Source: DATCZS01 sp036525795 (GTDB lineage: Bacteria; Actinomycetota; Acidimicrobiia; Spongiisociales; ZC4RG35). From it: a stretch of DNA of 7,618 nt. Shown piece after piece: positions 1-5,298 of the stretch (positions are counted from its first letter, which is position 1; each line of letters begins with the position of its first letter). The notes below the pieces were generated by a model. It ran no database searches. It worked only from the letters and a program-made list of their open reading frames with translations, and was not told the DNA's origin. The stretch spans positions 1 through 7,618 of the forward strand of contig DATCZS010000048.1 of the NCBI GenBank assembly GCA_036525795.1. Direction: 5' to 3'. A program made the translations under genes and the position numbers.

Positions 1-720
1 GACGACGTCGGCGAAAACCGTGTTGCCCGCCGTGCAGATGGCAGCGCCAGGATGGTCAGCACCGAACACCGGAAGGTCGGGCGCGGTCAGCCGGAAGTCG
101 GTGACGGCGTTGGGCCCGGCGATGGCGGGAGCGGGGAGGATCGCCAGGAAGGTGGCGAGGGCGATCGAGCCGCGGCCCAGCGAGAAGGAGAGGCTGTGGG
201 CCGGCTGCCAGCGGAAGGAGCGCACGGCAGCGGCGAAGGAACGGGCGAGGGAGACGATGGGACGAACCCGCTCGAGCGGGGTTCCCAGGACGACGGCGAC
301 GGCGAGTGCGGTGTAGAGGGAGGAGGGCAGGAGGGCCACCGCATCGGACAGCGCGTGGAGGAGGGCGCTGCCGCCGTGGTGCTCGGCCGGGAACAGCTTG
401 GCGTGGGCCATGCCGCCGGGAACGAGGGCAATCGAATAGCCGAGACCGGCCATCAGCGCCCAGCGGACGCGGGCGACCAGCGGACGGCGGGCGCGCAGCG
501 ACGAAGAGACGTCGTTGACCGCCCACAGGACCAGGGCGGCCAAAGGAATGGCCAGCGCCGAATCGCGCAGCCAGTGGAACCAGCCACCTCCGGCGTCGGC
601 GTGATGTCCGACGTGGAGCAGATGGGCGGCGAGCCCGACCGTCAACGCCAGGACCGCCGCATAGATGAGCGTCAGCCTGCCCGAATACCCCTCAGACGAG
701 GAGTCCCTTCCCGTCCGCAC
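1..720 (-). CDS. polytopic membrane protein, 5' part only (possible cupredoxin/multicopper-type protein)
   Basis: This frame stays open from a GTG at 718-720 to the left edge of the window, giving 240 residues without a stop. The start is chosen because a GGGAGG ribosome binding site lies 6 bases upstream and an in-frame TGA lies shortly before it. The protein has about five hydrophobic segments, near residues 16-36, 50-70, 84-102, 121-146 and 181-200. After these the chain appears to leave the membrane (FRLTAPDLPVFG, then an ICTAGNTVFADVV stretch). Histidines cluster at the membrane borders (HLLHVGHH at residues 33-40, AEHHGG at 112-117), which hints at metal handling. A hydrophobic N-terminal block followed by an exported domain resembles some actinobacterial membrane-anchored multicopper oxidase-like proteins. 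That identity is inference from style only, because the copper-binding domain would lie outside the window. The coding call is firm and the function is uncertain. It is preceded by a structured intergenic region and by the rplL terminator, so it is probably transcribed separately from the ribosomal genes. Confidence 0.75.
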   Translation of the reverse strand, partial: MRTGRDSSSEGYSGRLTLIYAAVLALTVGLAAHLLHVGHHADAGGGWFHWLRDSALAIPLAALVLWAVNDVSSSLRARRPLVARVRWALMAGLGYSIALVPGGMAHAKLFPAEHHGGSALLHALSDAVALLPSSLYTALAVAVVLGTPLERVRPIVSLARSFAAAVRSFRWQPAHSLSFSLGRGSIALATFLAILPAPAIAGPNAVTDFRLTAPDLPVFGADHPGAAICTAGNTVFADVV

Positions 721-818
721 TGCGTGCCTCCCGAATCGCGTGCCTCAACGCGACGCATAGACACCGGACAGGTGCCGAATTCCGCCCCCGAATTCGCCTT
801 CTCCCAGCCGCCGTCTCC

Positions 819-846
819 CGTCGAGGCGTAGCCCCCGCCCTCGACG
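819..846 (-). promoter_or_regulatory. strong hairpin in the leader of the membrane-protein gene
   Basis: An 8-base perfect inverted repeat (CGTCGAGG at 819-826 with CCTCGACG at 839-846) can be extended by two more pairs across a one-base bulge. It lies about 100 bases before the GTG start at 720. There is no T-run after it on the minus strand, so it does not look like a terminator. It is the last of a series of stem-loops spanning 819-947 and may be part of a structured 5' leader. Confidence 0.45.
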
Positions 847-870
847 AACGTCGCCCTCTTGCGGCGAGAC

Positions 871-920
871 TATGCGGCAGGACTCGATCCCGCAAAGGGA
901 CCAAGGACCCTTGTCGCATA
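871..920 (-). other. candidate three-way-junction RNA element
   Basis: The 50 bases fold into a closing stem of 6 pairs (871-876 with 915-920) that encloses two abutting hairpins. One pairs 877-882 with 888-893 (loop of 5). The other pairs 895-899 with 908-912 (loop of 8). Only three unpaired linker bases are left in the junction. On the minus-strand RNA the first hairpin is fully paired with one G-U wobble. On the plus strand the same position would be an A-C mismatch. This points to the minus strand as the functional one, in agreement with the gene that starts at 720. Flanking stems occur at 851-867 and 923-947. I do not recognise it as a known riboswitch class. GC-rich DNA forms chance stems, so this is a structural candidate only. 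Confidence 0.35.
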
Positions 921-922
921 TC

Positions 923-947
923 TCGCGGGGCGACGATACACCCGCGA
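923..947. other. 7-bp hairpin beside the rplL terminator
   Basis: TCGCGGG at 923-929 pairs with CCCGCGA at 941-947 around an 11-base loop. It is separated from the terminator stem by only two bases. Read on the minus strand it follows the terminator, and could be either a backup hairpin or the first stem of the structured leader downstream. Confidence 0.35.
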
Positions 948-948
948 A

Positions 949-981
949 GAAGGGGCCCCAAGGATTTCGAGGCCCCTTTTT
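949..981 (-). terminator. terminator after rplL
   Basis: AAGGGGCC at 950-957 pairs with GGCCCCTT at 971-978 around a 13-base loop, about 20 bases beyond the rplL stop. On the minus strand the stem is followed by a short T-rich tail (TTCTT). On the plus strand the tail is TTTTT, so the structure could also work in the other direction. It marks the end of the rplJ-rplL transcription unit. Confidence 0.75.
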
Positions 982-999
982 CGCGAACTTCGGTGACGT

Positions 1000-1386
1000 C
1001 TACTTGAGCTCGACGGTGGCGCCGGCGCCCTCCAGCTGGGCCTTGGCCTTCTCGGCGGCCTCCTTGTCGACACCCTCCAGCACGGCGGCGGGAGCGCTGT
1101 CCACCAGATCCTTGGCCTCCTTCAGTCCGAGGCTGGTGATCGCCCGGACCTCCTTGATGACCTTGATCTTCTCGGCGCCGGCCGAGGCCAGCACGACGTC
1201 GAACTCGTCCTTCTCCTCTTCGGCGGCGGCCTCCGCGCCGCCACCCGCCGCCACGGCGGCGACCGCCATGGGAACGGCAGCGGTGACGTCGAACTTCTCC
1301 TCGAACGCGTCGAGGAACTCCTTCAGCTCGAGGACCGTCATCTCCTCGAAGACGCCCAGGAGCTCATCGGTGCTCATCTTTGCCAT
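1000..1386 (-). CDS. rplL: 50S ribosomal protein L7/L12
   Basis: L7/L12 forms the flexible stalk of the large ribosomal subunit and recruits translation GTPases. It is bound to the ribosome through L10. The 128-residue product has the usual three parts: an N-terminal dimerisation domain (about residues 4-35, STDELLGVFEEMTVLELKEF), an Ala/Gly/Glu hinge (about 40-60), and the conserved C-terminal factor-binding domain (about 61-128) containing KIKVIKEVRAITSLGLKEAKDLV. Length is normal for the family. The start at 1386 is preferred over an ATG at 1392, because GGAGG ends only one base before 1392 but 7 bases before 1386. The gene begins two bases after the rplJ stop, so translation of the pair is probably coupled, which suits the need for several L12 copies per L10. 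A terminator follows. Confidence 0.97.
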   Translation of the reverse strand: MAKMSTDELLGVFEEMTVLELKEFLDAFEEKFDVTAAVPMAVAAVAAGGGAEAAAEEEKDEFDVVLASAGAEKIKVIKEVRAITSLGLKEAKDLVDSAPAAVLEGVDKEAAEKAKAQLEGAGATVELK

Positions 1387-1388
1387 GT

Positions 1389-1979
1389 TCATTCCTCCTC
1401 GGCCGCGGCGGCCGGTTCATCGGCGGCGGGTGCGGCCGGGGCAGCAGCCCCGGCGAACTCTCCCGACTCCTTCTTCTCGAGCAGTTGCGAGAACATCGTT
1501 GCGGCGTTGCGGGTGAACGACCCGAACAGGCCGGCGGCCTTCTGGGTCGGCGCCTTGAACGCACCGGCGATCTTGGCGAGCAGCACTTCGCGCGGCTCGA
1601 TCTCTGCCAGACGGGTGACCTGCTCGGGCAGGATCACCTGGCCCGAAATGATCCCGCCCTTGATGACGAGCCTCTCGTTCTCCTTGCCGGTGTCGGCCAG
1701 GATCTTGGCCGTGGCCACCGGGTCGGCGTCGGCGAACGTGAGACCGGTCGGACCGAGCAGCTGCTCGGACACACCCTCGATCTCCAGTTCGTCGGTCGCC
1801 CGCCGGGCCAGGGTCATCTTGACCACCTTGTACTCGGCTCCGGCCTTGCGCAGCGCAGAACGAAGGTTCCGCATCTGCTTGACCGTCATGCCTCGGAACT
1901 CGGTGATGAAGACCGCCTGGGCGCCCTCGATCCGCTCCTTGATCTCTGCAACCGCCTGGACCTTCTCAGGTCTCGGCAT
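1389..1979 (-). CDS. rplJ: 50S ribosomal protein L10
   Basis: L10 anchors L7/L12 dimers to 23S rRNA at the stalk base. The 196-residue product begins MPRPEKVQAVAEIKERI and shows the conserved N-terminal rRNA-binding domain, with VFITEFRGMTVKQMRNLR at residues 23-40 and the KVVKMTLARRA stretch near 51-61. The helix that binds L12 dimers lies near residues 148-172 (AAGLFGSFTRNAATMFSQLLEKK). An Ala/Glu-rich tail makes it slightly longer than the shortest family members. The start at 1979 is supported by a GAGGAGG site four bases upstream, and the in-frame ATG 12 codons earlier lies inside the leader. It is the first gene of the L10/L12 unit and is preceded by a typical L10 leader, so feedback control by the L10-L12 complex is expected. 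Confidence 0.97.
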   Translation of the reverse strand: MPRPEKVQAVAEIKERIEGAQAVFITEFRGMTVKQMRNLRSALRKAGAEYKVVKMTLARRATDELEIEGVSEQLLGPTGLTFADADPVATAKILADTGKENERLVIKGGIISGQVILPEQVTRLAEIEPREVLLAKIAGAFKAPTQKAAGLFGSFTRNAATMFSQLLEKKESGEFAGAAAPAAPAADEPAAAAEEE

Positions 1980-1997
1980 AGCTCCTCCTCTAAACGA

Positions 1998-2120
1998 CAA
2001 CACCCCTCGGCACAATGCACCAGGGGCTCGTTGGGAGCTCTACCTGCGTTGGCGGAGGAGGACCTCCCTTAGGCGACGGGTCGCACCGACGGTCTTGGGC
2101 CGAGACGGTATTGGAGTTGT
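1998..2120 (-). promoter_or_regulatory. L10 (rplJL) autoregulatory leader
   Basis: The untranslated stretch before rplJ contains, on the minus strand, CCCAAGACCGTCGG at 2099-2086, a GCGAC/GTCGC hairpin, a GGAGG-T-CCTCC hairpin, and AACGCAGGT near 2049-2041. These resemble the conserved features of bacterial L10 leaders. They are followed at 2003-2026 by a hairpin (AGGGG with CCCCT) and a T-rich stretch, which could act as an attenuator. In known systems the L10(L12) complex binds this RNA and lowers expression of rplJL. Assignment is by recognition of the motif and its position; a covariance-model search was not possible here. Confidence 0.65.
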
Positions 2121-2126
2121 GTCGAC

Positions 2127-2156
2127 AGGTTACGGGGGTGACGGGAAGGAGCGCAA
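2127..2156 (-). promoter_or_regulatory. candidate promoter for rplJL
   Basis: On the minus strand TTGCGC (2156-2151) and TAACCT (2132-2127) are separated by 18 bases, a reasonable -35/-10 pair for a primary sigma factor. The predicted start of transcription falls just before the L10 leader. The long gap after rplA makes an internal promoter here likely. Confidence 0.45.
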
Positions 2157-2172
2157 AACGCGGAGCCGGGCC

Positions 2173-2228
2173 TCTCACGTCTCACGTCTCACGTCTCACG
2201 TCTCACGTCTCAAGACTCAAGACCCACG
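2173..2228. repeat. tandem 7-base repeat (TCTCACG)
   Basis: Five perfect head-to-tail copies of TCTCACG occupy 2173-2207, followed by three degenerate copies (TCTCAAG, ACTCAAG, ACCCACG) to 2228. The array ends only about 17 bases upstream of the candidate -35 box of rplJ. On the minus strand the unit reads CGTGAGA. The graded decay at one end fits slipped-strand expansion. Its copy number could vary between strains. Confidence 0.95.
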
Positions 2229-2511
2229 ACCGGGGGCCGCCCCGGGACGATCTGGGACTTTTTCCCTGGACACGGCGTCTCGAACGCGCGAGCATCGAGA
2301 TGGTTCAGGGGGTCTCCGGACGAAGACTGGGCGGAAACACTGACCGCTTTGCCCACGGACCTCGGATGAGAACGCAGCGGCCGCCGACGGCCCGGACAGA
2401 GACCTACCCTCCGAGTCCGGACGACGGCTCCGACGGCGGACCTGGCATGCCGGGCCGGTGTGTTCTCCGAGGACCCGGAGACCCCCTCACTCTTGCCCGC
2501 AGCGCCCCTGC
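2229..2511. other. non-coding gap downstream of rplA
   Basis: I see no credible gene in these 283 bases. Open frames crossing it lack start signals or are shadows of rplA. It contains a GC-rich hairpin at 2230-2245 (CCGGGG with CCCCGG, loop GCCG) and a 6-bp hairpin at 2464-2481 (TCTCCG with CGGAGA), about 30 bases after the rplA stop. Either could help end the rplK-rplA transcript, but neither has a T-run on the minus strand. Confidence 0.5.
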
Positions 2512-3225
2512 TCAGGCGCCCTTGGCCATGTCCTCCACCCGGTTGACGTCGATCTTCACCCCGGGACCCATCGTGGAAGAGACCGACAGCCCGCGCACAA
2601 ACCGGCCCTTGGCGGCCGCCGGCTTGGCCCGCAACAGCTCGGCGGTGATGGCACGCAGGTTGTCCAGGAGCTGGGCGGGTTCGAACGACGCCTTGCCGAT
2701 CGGGACGTGAACGTTGCCGTAGCGGTCGTTGCGGTACTCGATGCGACCCGACTTGAACTCGCCGACCGTCTTGCCGATGTCGGGGGTGACCGTTCCCGCC
2801 TTCGGGTTGGGCATCAGCCCACGGGGGCCGAGCACACGGCCGAGCTTGCCAACCTCGGACATCATGTCGGGTGTGGCGATGACCAGGTCGAAGTCGAGCG
2901 CCCGCCCGGCGGCGATCTCCTCGACCAGCTCCTTGCCCCCGACCACGTCGGCACCCGCCTCCTCCGCCTCCTTGTGGCGATCCGCCGGAGCGAACACCGC
3001 CACCCGCACCTCCTGGCCGGTGCCATTCGGGAGCGACACCGTTCCACGCACCAGCTGGTCTGCCTTGCGGGGGTCGATTCCCAGATTGAAGACGGCGTCG
3101 ACGGTCTCGTCGAACTTGGCGGTGGCGAAGGTCTTCACCAACTCGAGGGCCTGGTCGGCCGGGTAGGCCGCCAGCTTGTCGTAGCTGCGGGCGGCAGTGC
3201 CGTACCGCTTGCCTCGCTTGACCAT
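2512..3225 (-). CDS. rplA: 50S ribosomal protein L1
   Basis: L1 forms the mobile L1 stalk that handles deacylated tRNA at the E site, and in many bacteria it represses its own operon. The 237-residue product has the expected family length. It carries the L1 signature near residues 117-147 (ATPDMMSEVGKLGRVLGPRG followed by LMPNPKAGTVT) and the second half of domain I, with FKSGRIEYRNDRYGNVHVPIGK near 157-178. The C-terminus retains SSTMGPGVKIDV. The start at 3225 has AGGAGG spaced about 6 bases upstream. It follows rplK with a 124-base spacer, and no further gene follows for more than 500 bases. Confidence 0.97.
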   Translation of the reverse strand: MVKRGKRYGTAARSYDKLAAYPADQALELVKTFATAKFDETVDAVFNLGIDPRKADQLVRGTVSLPNGTGQEVRVAVFAPADRHKEAEEAGADVVGGKELVEEIAAGRALDFDLVIATPDMMSEVGKLGRVLGPRGLMPNPKAGTVTPDIGKTVGEFKSGRIEYRNDRYGNVHVPIGKASFEPAQLLDNLRAITAELLRAKPAAAKGRFVRGLSVSSTMGPGVKIDVNRVEDMAKGA

Positions 3226-3320
3226 GTGTTCCTCCTGTGGTCCAGTCGGTGGGCTCTCGACCCACCTCCCACTTCTTTCGAGTTCCCGGTTCCCAGGTCC
3301 TCTTGTCCGATCGCCCGCAG

Positions 3321-3353
3321 CTGATCGCCGCCGGCTGTCTCCGGCCGGATCAG
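3321..3353 (-). other. hairpin overlapping the rplK stop codon
   Basis: CTGATC (3321-3326) pairs with GATCAG (3348-3353), with an inner CCGG/CCGG stem (3331-3334 with 3341-3344). The rplK stop codon (3350-3352) lies inside the outer stem. There is no T-run, so it is more likely an RNA-stability or partial attenuation structure between rplK and rplA than a terminator. Confidence 0.35.
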
Positions 3354-3778
3354 CCGGAGACGGTGATTCCCATCGAGCGAGCGGTACCCTCGACGATCTT
3401 CATCGCCGCCTCGATGTCATTGGCATTGAGGTCGGGCATCTTGATCTCGGCGATCTCCCGCACCTGCTCGCGTGTGACGGTCCCGACCTTCTCCCGGTTG
3501 GGCTCCGCCGACCCCTTGTCGACCCGGGCGGCCTGACGCAGCAGTGCGGCGGCCGGCGGGGTCTTGAGAATGAAGGTGAAGCTCCGGTCCTCGTACACCG
3601 AGATCTCCACGGGAATGATCTGCCCGCGCTGGCTCCCGGTGGCGTCGTTGTACGCCTTCACGAAGTCCATCAGGTTCACGCCGTGCGGGCCCAGCGCGGT
3701 GCCCACCGGCGGGGCCGGCGTCGCCTGCCCGGCCGGCAGCTGCATCTTCACGACCGCAGCAAGTCTCTTGCGTCCCAT
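3350..3778 (-). CDS. rplK: 50S ribosomal protein L11
   Basis: L11 binds the GTPase-associated region of 23S rRNA together with L10 and takes part in factor binding and the stringent response. The 142-residue product has the typical length. The N-terminal domain shows KMQLPAGQATPAPPVGTALG followed by PHGVNLMDFVKAYND (residues 11-45), including the proline-rich helix that thiopeptide antibiotics contact. The C-terminal RNA-binding domain contains REQVREIAEIKMPDLNANDIEAA (about 103-125) and ends with the usual GTARSMGITV. The start at 3778 has a modest TGGAG site about 10 bases upstream. It lies 61 bases after nusG and before rplA, the standard order. Confidence 0.97.
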   Translation of the reverse strand: MGRKRLAAVVKMQLPAGQATPAPPVGTALGPHGVNLMDFVKAYNDATGSQRGQIIPVEISVYEDRSFTFILKTPPAAALLRQAARVDKGSAEPNREKVGTVTREQVREIAEIKMPDLNANDIEAAMKIVEGTARSMGITVSG

Positions 3779-3806
3779 TGTGTCTGTCTCCAGGTTTCAG
3801 CGGCCA

Positions 3807-3825
3807 CCGTCCCCCGAAGGGACGG
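3807..3825 (-). other. UUCG-capped hairpin between nusG and rplK
   Basis: CCGTCCC (3807-3813) pairs with GGGACGG (3819-3825). On the minus-strand RNA the loop reads UUCGG, so the hairpin is capped by a stable UUCG-type loop. It sits in the 61-base nusG-rplK spacer without a T-run. It might be a processing or stabilising element, or part of an operator for L1; the sequence alone does not decide. Confidence 0.4.
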
Positions 3826-3839
3826 GAAGCCCGCGTCCG

Positions 3840-4472
3840 TCATCCCTTTTGAATGTCCTCGAATCCGAGCTCGACCGGGGTGTCACGGCCGAAGATGTTG
3901 ACCAGCACGGTCACCTTCGACTGGTCGAGGTCGATGCCCTCGATCCGGCCGTTGAAATCGGCGAAGGGGCCGGTGACGACCCGCACCATGTCGCCGACCT
4001 CGAAGGCGGGCTTGAAGCGCGGCTTGGGCTTCTCCTCCTCCTTCTGCACACCGAGGAACCGTTCGACCTCCCGGCGCGACAGCGGGGTCGGCTTGTTCGA
4101 ACCGCCGACGAACCCGGTGACGCCCGGCGTGTTGCGAACCGCATACCAGCTGTCGTCGTCGAGGCGCATCCGCACCAGGATGTAGCCGGGGAAGACCTTC
4201 TTGGGGACGGTGACCTTCTTGCCGCCCTTGAACTCGACGACGTCCTCCATCGGGATGCGGACCTCGAAGATCCGGTCCTCCATGTGCATGGAGCGGGTGC
4301 GGGTCTCGAGGTTGGCCTTCACCTTGTTCTCGTAGCCGGAGTAGGAGTGGATCACGTACCAGTCGCCCGGCAGGTCGTATGGACTGATCGGACCGGCGGG
4401 AACCTCAGGCTCCTCGGCGACCTCGGCGCCCTCCTCCCGGATCTCGCCGTCCACCTCGGTGACCTCAGCCAT
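3840..4472 (-). CDS. nusG: transcription termination/antitermination factor NusG
   Basis: NusG binds RNA polymerase through its N-terminal NGN domain and links it to Rho or the ribosome through its C-terminal KOW domain. The 210-residue product has an acidic N-terminal extension (about residues 1-30), as is common in actinobacteria. The NGN domain follows (about 36-140), starting GDWYVIHSYSGYENKVKANL and including KKVFPGYILVRM and VRNTPGVTGFVG. The KOW domain lies near 157-208 (FEVGDMVRVVTGPFADFNGR). The start ATG lies inside the end of secE, an 8-base overlap, which suggests coupled translation. Position between secE and rplK is the usual one. Confidence 0.97.
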   Translation of the reverse strand: MAEVTEVDGEIREEGAEVAEEPEVPAGPISPYDLPGDWYVIHSYSGYENKVKANLETRTRSMHMEDRIFEVRIPMEDVVEFKGGKKVTVPKKVFPGYILVRMRLDDDSWYAVRNTPGVTGFVGGSNKPTPLSRREVERFLGVQKEEEKPKPRFKPAFEVGDMVRVVTGPFADFNGRIEGIDLDQSKVTVLVNIFGRDTPVELGFEDIQKG

Positions 4473-4788
4473 CGATGCCCCCGATCACGAACAGCACCAG
4501 CTGCTTGAACCCGGCGTCCAGCCCGAAGGTGAAGAGGGTGAGCGAGATGGAGGTGATCAGCGTGACGACCGTGAACACGGTCATCTGCTCGCGGGTCGGC
4601 CAGGAGACCTTCTTCAGCTCCACCCGGACCTCGTGCAGGAACGATCGGAACCGCTTGACGAGAGGCTTGCGCTCACCCGTCCCGCGCAACCGGGCTGCGG
4701 CCTGCGCGCGCGCCGTGCCGCCCTCGGCCTGCTGCTTCTTCTGGCGCCGCTCCTCACGTTCCATGAGGCGGCGGGTTTCTCGGTTCAT
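4465..4788 (-). CDS. secE: preprotein translocase subunit SecE
   Basis: SecE clamps SecY in the SecYEG channel of the cytoplasmic membrane. The 107-residue product is of the short, single-spanning type. It has a charged N-terminal region (residues 1-45), the conserved amphipathic stretch FLHEVRVELKKVSWPTREQ (50-68), and one membrane segment (about 69-90, then a hydrophobic tail QLVLFVIGG). The start at 4788 (MNRETRRLME) is preferred with GAGGAA about 9 bases upstream. An earlier in-frame ATG at 4857 would place the start inside the tRNA-Trp gene. It follows tRNA-Trp by 42 bases and overlaps nusG by 8 bases. Confidence 0.95.
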   Translation of the reverse strand: MNRETRRLMEREERRQKKQQAEGGTARAQAAARLRGTGERKPLVKRFRSFLHEVRVELKKVSWPTREQMTVFTVVTLITSISLTLFTFGLDAGFKQLVLFVIGGIDG

Positions 4789-4830
4789 TCGGTCGTCTTC
4801 CTCGCGGTCGTTTCGGGCGAGATCGGTCCG

Positions 4831-4905
4831 CAGGGGTGGAGGGACTCGAACCCCCAACCTCCGGTTTTGGAGACCGGCGCTCTAACCAGTTCGAGCTACA
4901 CCCCT
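4831..4905 (-). tRNA. trnW: tRNA-Trp (anticodon CCA)
   Basis: A complete 75-base cloverleaf is visible on the minus strand. The acceptor AGGGGTG pairs with CACCCCT and the discriminator base is G. The D-arm is GCTC/GAGC. The anticodon stem CCGGT/ACCGG encloses the loop CTCCAAA with anticodon CCA, and the T-arm is GGGGG-TTCGAGT-CCCTC. The 3' CCA is not encoded (the next bases are CGG), so it must be added by CCA-adding enzyme. tRNA-Trp directly before secE-nusG is a conserved arrangement in many Gram-positive and related bacteria, and the two are probably cotranscribed. Confidence 0.97.
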
Positions 4906-4927
4906 AGGGGTTCGGTGCGGGCGCGCC

Positions 4928-4957
4928 AGTATATGAGACCGGCGGTCCGTCCGAAAA
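4928..4957 (-). promoter_or_regulatory. promoter for tRNA-Trp-secE-nusG
   Basis: On the minus strand TATACT (4933-4928) is a near-consensus -10 box, with TTTTCG (4957-4952) 18 bases upstream as a weak -35. Transcription would begin about 15 bases before the tRNA 5' end. The -35 lies only 8 bases beyond the stop codon of the anti-sigma gene. Confidence 0.65.
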
Positions 4958-4965
4958 TCCAACGG

Positions 4966-5298
4966 TCAGACCGAGGATACCCGCAATCGGCGGGCAAGGA
5001 AGATGGCGACCCCGGTGGACACCACCGCCGCCACCACCGACGCCCGATGAATCATCCGCTCGGGCTCGGCCGCCTGCCACGTCGCGTTCATCACGGCGTC
5101 GCGCAGACCATCAGGGGGGAGGTCCATCGCCACGAAGGCCGCCGAGGCGAGCCGGACCGTGCGGCGGGCCCGCGCCCCCTCCGCCTGACACCGGACACAC
5201 GACTCGACGTGGCGTGTCACCACGCTCGCCGGCCGCGTCCCTTCCGCTCCGCTCCAGCGCACCAGAGGCCGGGCCACGGCGCACCGCATCGACTTCAT
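4966..5298 (-). CDS. zinc-binding anti-sigma factor, single membrane segment
   Basis: This 110-residue protein is likely the partner that sequesters the ECF sigma factor encoded just before it. It contains the zinc-associated anti-sigma motif HxxxCxxC (H30, C34, C37 in RHVESCVRC) and one hydrophobic segment near residues 86-103 (ASVVAAVVSTGVAIFLA). Only a short Arg-rich tail follows. The predicted layout is a cytoplasmic sigma-binding domain and a membrane anchor with almost no outside sensor domain, so a signal would have to act on the zinc site, the membrane segment or another protein. The start at 5298 forms an ATGA overlap with the sigma stop, and GGAGG is spaced 7 bases upstream. A longer upstream frame is a shadow of the sigma gene. 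Family assignment rests on motif, size and position. Confidence 0.85.
   Translation of the reverse strand: MKSMRCAVARPLVRWSGAEGTRPASVVTRHVESCVRCQAEGARARRTVRLASAAFVAMDLPPDGLRDAVMNATWQAAEPERMIHRASVVAAVVSTGVAIFLARRLRVSSV

Noticed and set aside
52..831. Plus-strand open frame of 259 codons opposite the membrane protein
   Set aside because: The product is Gly/Arg/Gln-rich with no recognisable domain, while the opposite strand gives a clear membrane protein with a ribosome binding site.
871..920. A tRNA or tRNA remnant
   Set aside because: One hairpin resembles a T-arm, but the T54-equivalent base is wrong, there is no anticodon arm of standard size, and the element is only 50 bases long.
1387..1392. 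ATG at 1392 as rplL start
   Set aside because: The ribosome binding site ends one base away, too close; ATG at 1386 has normal spacing and gives the usual MAKMSTDELL-type start.
2464..2481. Rho-independent terminator for rplA
   Set aside because: The 6-bp hairpin has no T-run on the minus strand, so it is noted only as a hairpin in the gap entry.
2210..3265. Minus-strand frame of 351 codons overlapping rplA
   Set aside because: It is a shifted shadow of rplA extended into the non-coding gap; the L1 sequence is in another frame.
4789..4857. Earlier start codon for secE
   Set aside because: It would put the first codons inside the tRNA-Trp gene, and the added residues are unlike SecE.
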